Shown one piece after another: positions 1 through 7,698 of a stretch of 14,984 bases of DNA. Below the pieces are notes generated by a model. It ran no database searches and was not told the DNA's origin. It worked only from the letters and a program-made list of their open reading frames with translations. This DNA is from Tritrichomonas foetus (lineage: Eukaryota > Parabasalia > Tritrichomonadida > Tritrichomonadidae), in the NCBI GenBank assembly GCA_001839685.1, contig MLAK01000785.1:3531-18514 (forward strand), given 5' to 3'. Positions within the stretch are counted from its first letter, which is position 1, and each line of letters opens with the position of its first letter. Position numbers and translations under genes: made by a program.

Positions 1-100
1 TTATTTCGATCATTTCTTTATTATTTCGTTCATTTCTTTCTTGTTTCGTTAATTAGTTAGTTTCTTTATTTGCTTGTTTCTTATTTCGTTAGATTGTTTC
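1..100. repeat. Degenerate 20-bp T-rich minisatellite at the left edge
   Basis: Five consecutive 20-nt blocks begin at 1, 21, 41, 61 and 81. Blocks 1, 2 and 5 start with TTATTTCG and block 3 with TTGTTTCG; block 4 is strongly diverged. The array is pyrimidine-rich on the plus strand and may continue left of the window. It lies downstream of the Rab gene, with no overlap. The period is seen directly; the age (old and decayed, given the divergence) is inferred. Confidence 0.6.
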
Positions 101-212
101 CTTCTTCTTCAGATTGTGCCTTTTTATTTTGTTTTCACTTTAATCGTTGTGAAAACGCAAAATCCTGAGAAACAGAAAAAAAAAAGACTTCGAGAGACAA
201 ATCTTTAATATA

Positions 213-806
213 TTAACAACATTCGCTTTTCTTGCCCGATGTAGCACAATTGGCCGCCCCACCGCCGATGTTTTTAACATCTTTCTCGTTCAATCCAAAT
301 GTGTCCTGATAGGCGAGTGCTGCCTTCGCTATTTCGAAGAACAGCATATCTATTCCGTCTCCATTCTTGGCTGACACGAAAAAGAACGATGGATATTCTT
401 GCTGAAGCTGGCCGCGCAATTCGTCGAGCGATAAGAAATTTCCTTCTTGTATATCGATTTTATTTATAACTATGATTATTGTTGGTGGATTTTGCGTTTC
501 GTCACATTTTTCACGCCATTTTTTGAGATTTGTAATCGAAAGCGGATCTGCATATGATGCGACAATGACTGCGACATGGGCTCCTCGAAAGTAAACTGGG
601 ATTAAGGATTTAAATTGTTCTTGTCCTGCTGTGTCCCAAAGACATAACTCGATTTCATGATCGTCGACAAATTCGGATATCAATTCGTGGGCAGCTCCAA
701 CTGTAGGAAGCATTTTGTAATCGAACAGGCCTTCCTTTTTACGCCGAATGATTGACGTCTTGCCGACGCCCGTATCGCCAACAAAGATTACCTTGTGACG
801 TTCCAT
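213..806 (-). CDS. Rab-family small GTPase
   Basis: A complete Rab-type GTPase of 197 residues that should act as a GTP/GDP switch recruiting effectors to endomembranes. All G motifs are visible: P-loop GDTGVGKTS (10-18), switch-I Thr35 in PTVG, WDTAGQE (58-64), NKID (115-118) and SAK (145-147). The protein ends in Cys-Cys, the standard site for double geranylgeranylation and membrane anchoring. The ATG at 806 is chosen; the frame stays open to a TTG at 839, but a eukaryotic gene would use the ATG that places the beta1 strand (HKVIFVGD) at the N-terminus. The segment SLIPVYFRGAHVAVIV resembles the Rab6 group, and PTVGA recalls Rab5-like switch I, so the subclass stays open. The coding DNA looks richer in G+C than its neighbours, as conserved, well-expressed genes in AT-rich protists often are. 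The ATG is preceded by TGATCAAA, shared with the golgin gene. Confidence 0.95.
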   Translation of the reverse strand: MERHKVIFVGDTGVGKTSIIRRKKEGLFDYKMLPTVGAAHELISEFVDDHEIELCLWDTAGQEQFKSLIPVYFRGAHVAVIVASYADPLSITNLKKWREKCDETQNPPTIIIVINKIDIQEGNFLSLDELRGQLQQEYPSFFFVSAKNGDGIDMLFFEIAKAALAYQDTFGLNEKDVKNIGGGAANCATSGKKSECC

Positions 807-840
807 TTTGATCAGACAAATTTTCTCTGAAAAATTCAAT

Positions 841-1681
841 CATCAGATAATCAAATTGACCTTAATAGTATTTGTTTAATGAATGATAATCTACACAGAA
901 CTTTTGGATATCTAATTCTATTGAATTGGTTGAGATTTGAATGCCAAACGATATGACAAAAACAAGAAAAAGTGAACAAAATTGATGAAAAATGAGAGGC
1001 ACAAAAATGATATCCAACCATTTATTGTGTCACTTTTCTGGTCATTCAAATTGCGATAAAAAGAATAAGAAAATCCCAGGGACAAAGTAACCATCTAATT
1101 TCGAGTATATTAATATTATGATATAATTAAATGAGAACAGAAATGTGACTACATTAATAGAAATACTCATATATTATGAAAATAAATGGCATTGAATTCT
1201 CAAAATTTAGAGTAGTTGAATCAGAATAAAAATGCATCAGGAAAAGATAAATAAAATGATATTTAATCAACTAAAAGAATTTACAATTCCTTTTGCATAA
1301 TAACAAAAGCATACAAATCATTCAGGATCATCAAAAATAAAAGCAACGAAAATTTCTATATTTGATAAAAATAGAAAATCATTTCCTCTGTGATTCTTTC
1401 CTGTTTGTTTGAGTCTAATATATCTGTAAATTCCATGATCATCACATTTATAGTTATTGTATACAATATTATAATTATTTCTAATATTTTGATCTTCTGT
1501 ATTATCACGTTGGTCAATATTTTTCCATTATTTGATCATTCTAGTGACCATGATTTCAAATGTCCACTATGATGTCCACCAATAAAAGTTTTTAAAAAAT
1601 AATGAGTCAGAGACACATCATAATCTAGAAAATCAAATCTGATCAAATAATTAGGTTCTTTTTAGAATACCAACAATCATT
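841..1681. other. AT-rich intergenic stretch, no gene seen
   Basis: About 840 bases between the 5' end of the Rab gene and the 3' end of the orphan gene on the minus strand. It must contain the Rab promoter near 807-860. I find no tRNA-like stem set, no ordered tandem repeat and no ATG-initiated frame with protein-like composition. The one longer plus-strand frame (about 1390-1572) starts with GTG and encodes only hydrophobic, AT-driven sequence. Confidence 0.6.
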
Positions 1682-2263
1682 TCAAGAATTATTTGTTAAT
1701 CTTTTTGGTGAATCACCACTTGATGCTGTAATTTTACATATTTTTTGATCTTGAACATTATTGTTCATTTGTTTTTTAAGATGTGCACATCTTAAAATTT
1801 CATCAAATGACTTACTTTCTTTGAATTCATACCTTTCTTTATTTGAAATTTTTCGAAGTGGATTTCTTTTTTTCTGCTTAACAATTTTTTGAAAGTGTTT
1901 TATTAAAGACATCATTATTGGGCCAGTTAATTGATGGTTATTAATCACTTCACCAAAATCAACCATTTCTGATAATGATAAATTTTCATTATAAACACAA
2001 TTTAACAAAACTTTTGCTTGATGGACTTTTAATTCTATTAATTGAATAATTAAAGATTCTTCTTTCGCTTTTAGACATAATGATGAAAATATTCTCCATA
2101 AAGTAGGAATATCGAATTCAGCTAAAGATTGTGATGGAAATGAAGTTACATTCCCAGTAATAAAATCGATTTCATTGTCAATATTCATATTTCTTTCTAA
2201 TTTTATCGTTGTTGAATTGAGAATTATTAGTTCATCAAATTTAAAAATAGATAATGAATTCAT
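1682..2263 (-). CDS. Orphan protein, faintly BTB-like; possibly 5'-eroded gene
   Basis: A 193-residue predicted protein that I do not firmly recognise. Residues 1-30 (FKFDELIILNSTTIKL) and 70-130, including a VLLNCVYNENLSLSEM segment followed by helices and a Lys-rich tail, recall the order of a degenerate BTB fold (FxxFLxxIYxGxLxLS then helices). Trichomonads carry large families of such BTB/ankyrin proteins, but no ankyrin repeats follow here. The C-terminus (130-193) is basic and low in complexity. The ATG at 2263 is the only in-frame ATG near the start, yet the frame remains open for another 55 codons upstream, to a TGA at 2429-2431, with no ATG in between. The gene may therefore have lost its original start or N-terminal part, or it may be a pseudogene remnant. 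Function unknown. It stands alone between two long empty spacers. Confidence 0.55.
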   Translation of the reverse strand: MNSLSIFKFDELIILNSTTIKLERNMNIDNEIDFITGNVTSFPSQSLAEFDIPTLWRIFSSLCLKAKEESLIIQLIELKVHQAKVLLNCVYNENLSLSEMVDFGEVINNHQLTGPIMMSLIKHFQKIVKQKKRNPLRKISNKERYEFKESKSFDEILRCAHLKKQMNNNVQDQKICKITASSGDSPKRLTNNS

Positions 2264-2935
2264 TTTACTATGTCTTGATTTTCTCAGAAGATTTTCGTTT
2301 ATTGTGGAAATATAGTAGAAATTATAAAATATTGAATTCCTTTTTTCAGATGATAATCCACATTGGATATATCTCTTTTCGAGAGAGGAAATTTTAATTA
2401 TAATTTCTCGTCCAGAATTTATGGAAAATCAATCACAAATGAATCATTTATAATACACAAGTTGATTAATAATCGAATAATTATGGTCAACAAGCACGTA
2501 TAACACACTGATTAGGTTATGAATTCAATCTAATTCATCAATTAACAATATTATTTTATGATGAATCACGAAGAATATCGATGCAAGTAGTTATTTTCTT
2601 CTGGTAATGTGATAATTCTATGTATAAATGTTCGATGAACAGCATATGATATTCACTTTAGAAAAATATTTGTTAAATAGATAAAATCCTTCTATGGGGA
2701 ATCGCTTATAAAGATTTACTACATATTTGCTTCCTCGATAATCATTCCAATATTCTGATCAACTCTCATGAACAATAAATTTGAAATCCGCATAATCACA
2801 TCAAAATAGATAAATACCACATAAAAATTATTTACACCTGAACTCAAAAAGGCCATTGTAAGCCTTCAAATTAGGCAAAAATATTATTTAGGAATTTATT
2901 ATACCTAATTGTTTATTAGTTTTCATCATTAAAAT
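2264..2935. other. AT-rich intergenic stretch with a possible relic open frame
   Basis: About 670 bases between the orphan gene start and the DUF4419 stop. Minus-strand positions 2264-2428 continue the orphan gene's frame without a stop and contain charged, non-repetitive codons (for example SSLEKRYIQCGLSSEKR), so this part may be former coding sequence. The remainder (2429-2935) shows nothing I can name: no tRNA, no array, no long ATG frame. Confidence 0.5.
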
Positions 2936-4006
2936 TTAGCTCAAACCTTGCTTCATCCTCCTCATTTGTAACACTCTTTCTATGACAAAATCGTTTAATG
3001 GTGGTTTAGTCATGATCCATCCTATTTCTGGTTTTAAGTTAAATGTTTTTGAATCTTGGGTTAAACCAAAGAATCCACTATAAATTGTACAACTATATTG
3101 TTCATTTGGTTTATCTGGATAGATAATTGTCAAACTCATTGGAACTTGAAGAAATTCTGGAGGAAGTTCGTTTTGATCATAAATTTTATTTAATGAGTTT
3201 CTCCCACCTTTCTTGTCATACGGATAAAATGAGCAAATCCAACCATCAATATATGATGGATTATAAAAATCTCCGTCTTTTTTATATCGAACCATATGAA
3301 GCCAAAAGTCTTTATTAGCATTTCCTTTCTTTGTATNGATGATTTNTTCAATAATTGGATGAAGTTTTGAAACCCACCATTTAAGACCATACTTTTCAAT
3401 GACTTTTAACTTTTCTTGAATTTGTTCCCAATCTTGAAGAGTTCCTTCAATTGTAACAGATGGAATTCCACAACCAATCATATCACATCTATAATTAAAG
3501 TATTTTTTCATAGCTGCCATAATACTAATCAAGCCTGCTGAATAAGATGTTGGTGTAGTTGTAGAGAAATTTGGAGTTAATGCTTGAGTCAATTCTTTTC
3601 CAGTGTATTCCGAAATTTTTGAAACAAAACCACGAAAGATATCTTCCCATTTCAGAGGATTTGAAATATCCAAAATGTGTGTTTCAGCAGTCAATGTTTG
3701 TTTTCCTTGAAAATTGACAAATTTCGACCTCAATTCTTCAGCATTATATTCCACGTGATATGAAAAGCCTTGAACAATTAAAAGCCAGATAATATCTGGA
3801 CTAATTGTAACNGGTCGATGTTCAATAAAAGCACGAACAAAACCATCTAAAACTGGATGATTGCCAGTTAGCACAAGATCATTCTTTAATGATGAACAAC
3901 ATGCATCAGAATAACTACTTTTAATAGATTCAGGAGTTTTGCTTTTTAAAAGATTTGGAGGTGGTGTTAAATCTTCTAGTTCTAATGTAATCTTTTCGAT
4001 TTCCAT
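2936..4006 (-). CDS. DUF4419 domain protein
   Basis: A 356-residue protein with the hallmarks of the DUF4419 family, a domain of unknown function known from fungi, amoebae and bacteria. Recognisable parts are NHPVLDGFVRAFIEHR (49-64), ISPDIIWLLIVQGFSYHVE (68-86), the FSTTTPTSYSAGLISIMAAM stretch (148-166), YFNYRCDMIGCGIPSVTIEG (169-188), a DWEQIQEKL helix (192-200), an FW..MVR block (234-240) and YIDGWICSFYPYD (252-264). No signal peptide or membrane segment is visible, so it is probably cytosolic. The ATG at 4006 is chosen; the frame can be extended only to a TTG at 4024. The motif TTCATTGCTTCAG sits just before this ATG and could be an initiator. Three ambiguous bases fall inside. The one at 3812 is in a CCN codon, so residue 65 is Pro regardless; 3337 (NAT) and 3346 (NAA, which could even be a stop) change residues 224 and 221. 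The biochemical role is unknown. Confidence 0.85.
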   Translation of the reverse strand: MEIEKITLELEDLTPPPNLLKSKTPESIKSSYSDACCSSLKNDLVLTGNHPVLDGFVRAFIEHRXVTISPDIIWLLIVQGFSYHVEYNAEELRSKFVNFQGKQTLTAETHILDISNPLKWEDIFRGFVSKISEYTGKELTQALTPNFSTTTPTSYSAGLISIMAAMKKYFNYRCDMIGCGIPSVTIEGTLQDWEQIQEKLKVIEKYGLKWWVSKLHPIIEXIIXTKKGNANKDFWLHMVRYKKDGDFYNPSYIDGWICSFYPYDKKGGRNSLNKIYDQNELPPEFLQVPMSLTIIYPDKPNEQYSCTIYSGFFGLTQDSKTFNLKPEIGWIMTKPPLNDFVIERVLQMRRMKQGLS

Positions 4007-4352
4007 CTGAAGCAATGAAGTCAAAATCTGGAAATATTGCTTTTCAAAAAATTCAGTTCAGAAAAAGTTTTAAGTGGCACCGTATATGTATTCAAAAAGT
4101 ATTCAGATCTGAATTCACTCTTTCATGTATCTGATTGGGCAGGATTTTTTTTTTTTTTTTTTTTCCAATTATGAGTTTTGTTTTTTGACACTACCAAGTG
4201 AATCACAGCCTGTGTTGACCCTTGAAGTATAAATCAATGAATTATTGCCGATTTCTTATTAAGGTATTGGATGCGAATTTGCAATATGAGAAATAATACG
4301 CCATAATAGATAGAAAAGAAATATTTATATTTATTATCATATGAATTAAGAA
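4007..4352. other. Spacer between golgin 3' end and DUF4419 5' end
   Basis: This 346-base gap contains a run of 20 T (4145-4164) and a perfect 14-bp palindrome, ATTCAGATCTGAAT, at 4101-4114, about 95 bases upstream of the DUF4419 ATG. On the minus strand the gap carries the golgin 3' UTR, with an AATAAATATAAA-type sequence within 40 bases of the stop codon, and then the DUF4419 promoter. No gene is seen. Confidence 0.55.
4145..4164. repeat. T20 homopolymer
   Basis: Twenty consecutive T on the plus strand (A20 in the direction of the flanking genes), seen directly. It lies about 190 bases past the golgin stop codon and 140 bases before the DUF4419 ATG. It may be a nucleosome-excluding promoter tract; length errors are likely at such a run. 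Confidence 0.9.
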
Positions 4353-7300
4353 CTAGAAAGATGGTGGTCCTTTACATCTCGTGAAAGAAGGAATGAAAGA
4401 GAATTGTGAACTCGACCATCCTATTATTGCATTCTGTATTTGTTCATCTGTACAATCCAGAACACTCAAAAGCGGAGCAATCATACTTTCACGATTTCGA
4501 TTATCTTGTTGGAAAAATTGAATGAGAGTTGTTCGTAAATAACCAAGTCGGAAATCATTATCACCATCTGGTGGTGTCGGAATTTGAAGTTGATAAGGTG
4601 ATGATATTGCTAATGATACAATATCACGATTTGATCGATGGAAAGATCTTTCCTTATGCATATTCTGATATTCGATTGTGACTGCTTCATCAACACGATC
4701 TTGTAATTCTTGTCTTTTTTGTTCTGAATTTCTTAATTTTTTCTTAATATCTGAGTTATCTTTTGTTAATTTGGTTATTTTTTCGTTTAGCTCCTTTTCG
4801 ATTTCTCGCAGTTTAATTAACTCATTGATATTTTCATTTGGTAATCCATTGGCGTCACTAGTTTGAGATTGAACAGGTGGCAATTTCATATTTTGTAATT
4901 GACTATCTAGTGTTTGAATTTGATAATGAAGATTCTCAATTTCTTTCTTGAGTTCTTCATTTTCTTGTTTCAGTTTTTCTGTCTCAATAGCTGATTGTGG
5001 AACATCAGAAGTAATATCATCGATATCTTTAAGAATATTATTTGTTTCTAATTGACTTTGTAGATGATGAATTTGTTCCTTCAAACTATCAATTTCAGCT
5101 ACAGATTTATCATATAATTTCTTTAATTCATCATCATTGCTCTTTGATGAAATTTTATCATTTTCAAATTTCTGAATTTGTTGAGTAAGTTCGTCAATTT
5201 GGGTTTGTAAATTGCTGTTCTCAATGAGATTTGAATTTAATTGTTCTTTGTATAATTCTTTTTCTTCTTGCAAAGAAGAAAGTTGAGATTGTACATTTTC
5301 CAAGTTTTGTGTTTTGAATGAATTAAATTCGATTGATAATTGATCAAACTTAATTTTCTCTTCCCTAAGTTTTTCCACAATTTCGGCGTATTTTTGGTCT
5401 TTTTCAGCTAATAAACTATTTGCATTTTCAATTTTCTGACAAAGTGAATCAATTTCCTCATTATTCGATTTTTCTTTGATGTTTTTCAGATTTTCATTCT
5501 CTTGGAGCAAAATTTCATTTTGTTGCTTTAATTCATTAATTTGAATGAAGTTTTCATTCTCAGTCTCTTTCAATTGGTCATTTTCTATACGAAGTGAATT
5601 TAATTCTGAGTCAGTGTCTTTTTGAATGGTTTGAATAACAGATTTTTGCTTTTCGTTTTCACTTTTGATTGTCTCGAATTCTATTTTGAGTGTTTCATTC
5701 AAATTTAATAAATTTCTATTGTCATTGGTTAGTTTTTCAATTTCAGCGGCTAAATCTGAAGTGTTTGATTGTTCTAATTCTGTATTATCTTTGAAATCAA
5801 TTAATTCATTCAATTGTGCTTTAATTTCTTCGTTTTCAGCTCCAATTTCTTGGATTTTATTTAATAGATTCTTTTTCTCACTTTCATTATTATGAATCTG
5901 ACTTGTTAAATTCTGAATTTGTTCTTTGAATTCATTAATTTGATTATTTAATGATTCAATTTGGTCCTGGTCATTATTAATTTGTGCTTGAGTCAATTTT
6001 TCTTCGAGTTCTGTAATGTCAGATTGTTGATTTTGAATTGTCATCTTCAGATCCTCAATTTGCTCATTTAGTTGATTAATTTCTTCATCTTTTCCCGCAC
6101 TATCATTAGAATTAGCTCCAGAATTATTTTTAAGTTGGACATTTTCTTTTCTAAGGTCCAAATTTTGGGCTGTTAATTTTTGAATTTGTTCATGTAGTGA
6201 ATCAGCATTATTCTGTGAATCAGCTGATTGGTTATTATTTCTGAGATCATTTAATTCTTCTTGAAGGTGTCTCAGCTGAGAATTTAGTTTTCGATTTTCT
6301 TCAGTGAATTCTTGTATTTGGTTATTTAATACTTCAGTAACTTCACTTGCAAGTGAACCATCTGCTGCTTTTTGTTTGATTTCTTCAATTTCGACATGAT
6401 GATCATCTTCCATTCTTGCAATTTTATCTTTGTATTCCATGATCTGACTATTTAAACTTTTTATTTTCTCTTGAAATTCTTTTCGTTCTTCATTATTGTC
6501 ATCATTAATCGCATCAAGTTGCTCGGCTAATTCTTCGTTTTCTTCTTTCAATTGTGCGATTTGTTTCTTTAATTTTGCTTCATTTGCGCTTGATGATTGA
6601 ATGCCATCAAGTTGAAATTGAAGATCTTCTTTTTCATCTTCTAAATCTTCAATCATTTGTTCTAATTCTCCAATTCTTTGCTGTAATTCTGAGTTGTCTT
6701 GATTAGAATTTGGATTTGGATTCCCAGTTTTTAATTTTTTGATTTGGTTGTTTAATTCTTCAATGTTTTTATTGTCATTTTCAATTGTTGCTTTATATTC
6801 GTCAATTTTCTTTTTCATTTCACGCATTTTTGACATCAAAAGATTTTGCTGTTTTTCTAATTTTCTAATTTTTTCTTTATCTTGGTTATTATTTGAAGCA
6901 CCTTCATTTTGTCCCCATTGAAGATCTTCATTTTCTTGTTTGAGTTCTTCTATTTTTAAATTTGCTTTTGAAAGTTCATCTTCTTTCATTTTTATTTGCT
7001 TTTGCAATTCTGATATTTTATTATTTGAATCATCATTTGAATTTTGATTGGAAAGTTGATTTTCTAATTGTTTAACTTTTTCTAAGGCATCTTTCAGTTG
7101 ATTTTGAATTTCAGAATTTTCATCCAAATTATTGGAATTGGATTTTAATTCATTCAATTCTTTTTCAAGATTATTCGCTCGATTTGTTTCTTGAAGTAAT
7201 TTTTCAGAACAAGTTTGTAATTCTTGCATTGACGTGTCTGCAACTTCATTCAAATCGGTAATTGTTTGATCTTTTTCGGCAATTTCGTTGGTTAAAATTT

Positions 7301-7355
7301 CGATTTGCTCTTCGAGATCTTGCACTTTCAATTCCAATTCTATTACGTCCGCCAT
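4353..7355 (-). CDS. GRIP-domain golgin (trans-Golgi coiled-coil tether)
   Basis: A 1000-residue protein that is almost entirely coiled coil (about 5-910), rich in Glu, Lys, Gln, Asn and Leu, with short Asn/Ser-rich breaks (for example near 75, 110 and 210). It ends in a GRIP-like domain at roughly 930-980: FRLGYLRTTLIQFFQQ, then MIAPLLSVLDCTDEQIQNAI, matching the family pattern YLKNVxLKFL...LLPVLSxLLxxSxEEVQ. Tyr939 corresponds to the invariant GRIP tyrosine that contacts Arl1-GTP in golgin-97/golgin-245. The expected role is a long tether at the trans-Golgi network that captures transport vesicles and binds Rabs along the coil. There is no membrane segment, consistent with Arl1-dependent recruitment. 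The ATG at 7355 is the clear start and is preceded by TTTGATCAAAA, like that of the Rab gene. About 20 residues follow the GRIP core, which is short for the family. Nearly every strong hydrophobic heptad is uninterrupted, so a myosin- or tropomyosin-type protein is less likely once the C-terminus is considered. Confidence 0.85.
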   Translation of the reverse strand: MADVIELELKVQDLEEQIEILTNEIAEKDQTITDLNEVADTSMQELQTCSEKLLQETNRANNLEKELNELKSNSNNLDENSEIQNQLKDALEKVKQLENQLSNQNSNDDSNNKISELQKQIKMKEDELSKANLKIEELKQENEDLQWGQNEGASNNNQDKEKIRKLEKQQNLLMSKMREMKKKIDEYKATIENDNKNIEELNNQIKKLKTGNPNPNSNQDNSELQQRIGELEQMIEDLEDEKEDLQFQLDGIQSSSANEAKLKKQIAQLKEENEELAEQLDAINDDNNEERKEFQEKIKSLNSQIMEYKDKIARMEDDHHVEIEEIKQKAADGSLASEVTEVLNNQIQEFTEENRKLNSQLRHLQEELNDLRNNNQSADSQNNADSLHEQIQKLTAQNLDLRKENVQLKNNSGANSNDSAGKDEEINQLNEQIEDLKMTIQNQQSDITELEEKLTQAQINNDQDQIESLNNQINEFKEQIQNLTSQIHNNESEKKNLLNKIQEIGAENEEIKAQLNELIDFKDNTELEQSNTSDLAAEIEKLTNDNRNLLNLNETLKIEFETIKSENEKQKSVIQTIQKDTDSELNSLRIENDQLKETENENFIQINELKQQNEILLQENENLKNIKEKSNNEEIDSLCQKIENANSLLAEKDQKYAEIVEKLREEKIKFDQLSIEFNSFKTQNLENVQSQLSSLQEEKELYKEQLNSNLIENSNLQTQIDELTQQIQKFENDKISSKSNDDELKKLYDKSVAEIDSLKEQIHHLQSQLETNNILKDIDDITSDVPQSAIETEKLKQENEELKKEIENLHYQIQTLDSQLQNMKLPPVQSQTSDANGLPNENINELIKLREIEKELNEKITKLTKDNSDIKKKLRNSEQKRQELQDRVDEAVTIEYQNMHKERSFHRSNRDIVSLAISSPYQLQIPTPPDGDNDFRLGYLRTTLIQFFQQDNRNRESMIAPLLSVLDCTDEQIQNAIIGWSSSQFSFIPSFTRCKGPPSF

Positions 7356-7698
7356 TTTTGATCAAATTGGAATATCAAATTCTGTGTTTGTGATATTTTT
7401 TTCTCTTAAATTCTAATATGTCAGTATATTATTTCACAAATATTAATTTCGTTTAAAATTTTCGATTAACAAAAATCTGAACAAATATAAATTCAAAAAA
7501 TCGTGATCATTTGTTTGTCAAGATAGTCTCCATTTAAGGATTGTTATGATTTTAAGTTATCCATAAAGTTATTTTATGTATGATTAAACAATAGGTTATC
7601 AGTTTTTATGATGGTTAGAAAAGAAAGAAGAAGGAAAAACAAAATAATTATAATAATAATAATAATAATAATAATAAAATAAAACAAAATAAAAAGAA
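7356..7698. other. Golgin promoter region and beta-helix gene 3' flank
   Basis: A 343-base gap between two minus-strand genes. It holds the golgin promoter (TTTGATCAAAA directly before the ATG) at its left end and an AAT microsatellite at its right end, close to the stop of the beta-helix gene. Nothing else is recognised. Confidence 0.55.
7650..7677. repeat. (ATA)n microsatellite
   Basis: About nine uninterrupted copies of the trinucleotide ATA/TAA, flanked by A-rich sequence. It lies 21 bases downstream of the beta-helix gene stop (in the gene's direction), in noncoding DNA. Seen directly. Confidence 0.9.

Noticed and set aside
807..839. N-terminal extension of the Rab from a TTG at 839
   Set aside because: A TTG start is not expected in a eukaryote and the ATG at 806 places the P-loop at the usual Rab distance.
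1390..1572. Hydrophobic 60-codon plus-strand frame that looks like a small membrane protein
   Set aside because: It starts with GTG, has no ATG start, and its Ile/Val/Phe composition is what AT-rich noncoding DNA gives.
4007..4024. N-terminal extension of the DUF4419 protein from a TTG
   Set aside because: Same reason; an ATG lies six codons downstream and an initiator-like sequence overlaps the extension.
4145..4164. A20 on the gene strand as the poly(A) tail of a retroposed golgin copy
   Set aside because: It is about 190 bases past the stop and I see no target-site duplication or intron-loss signal; a promoter-type T tract is simpler.
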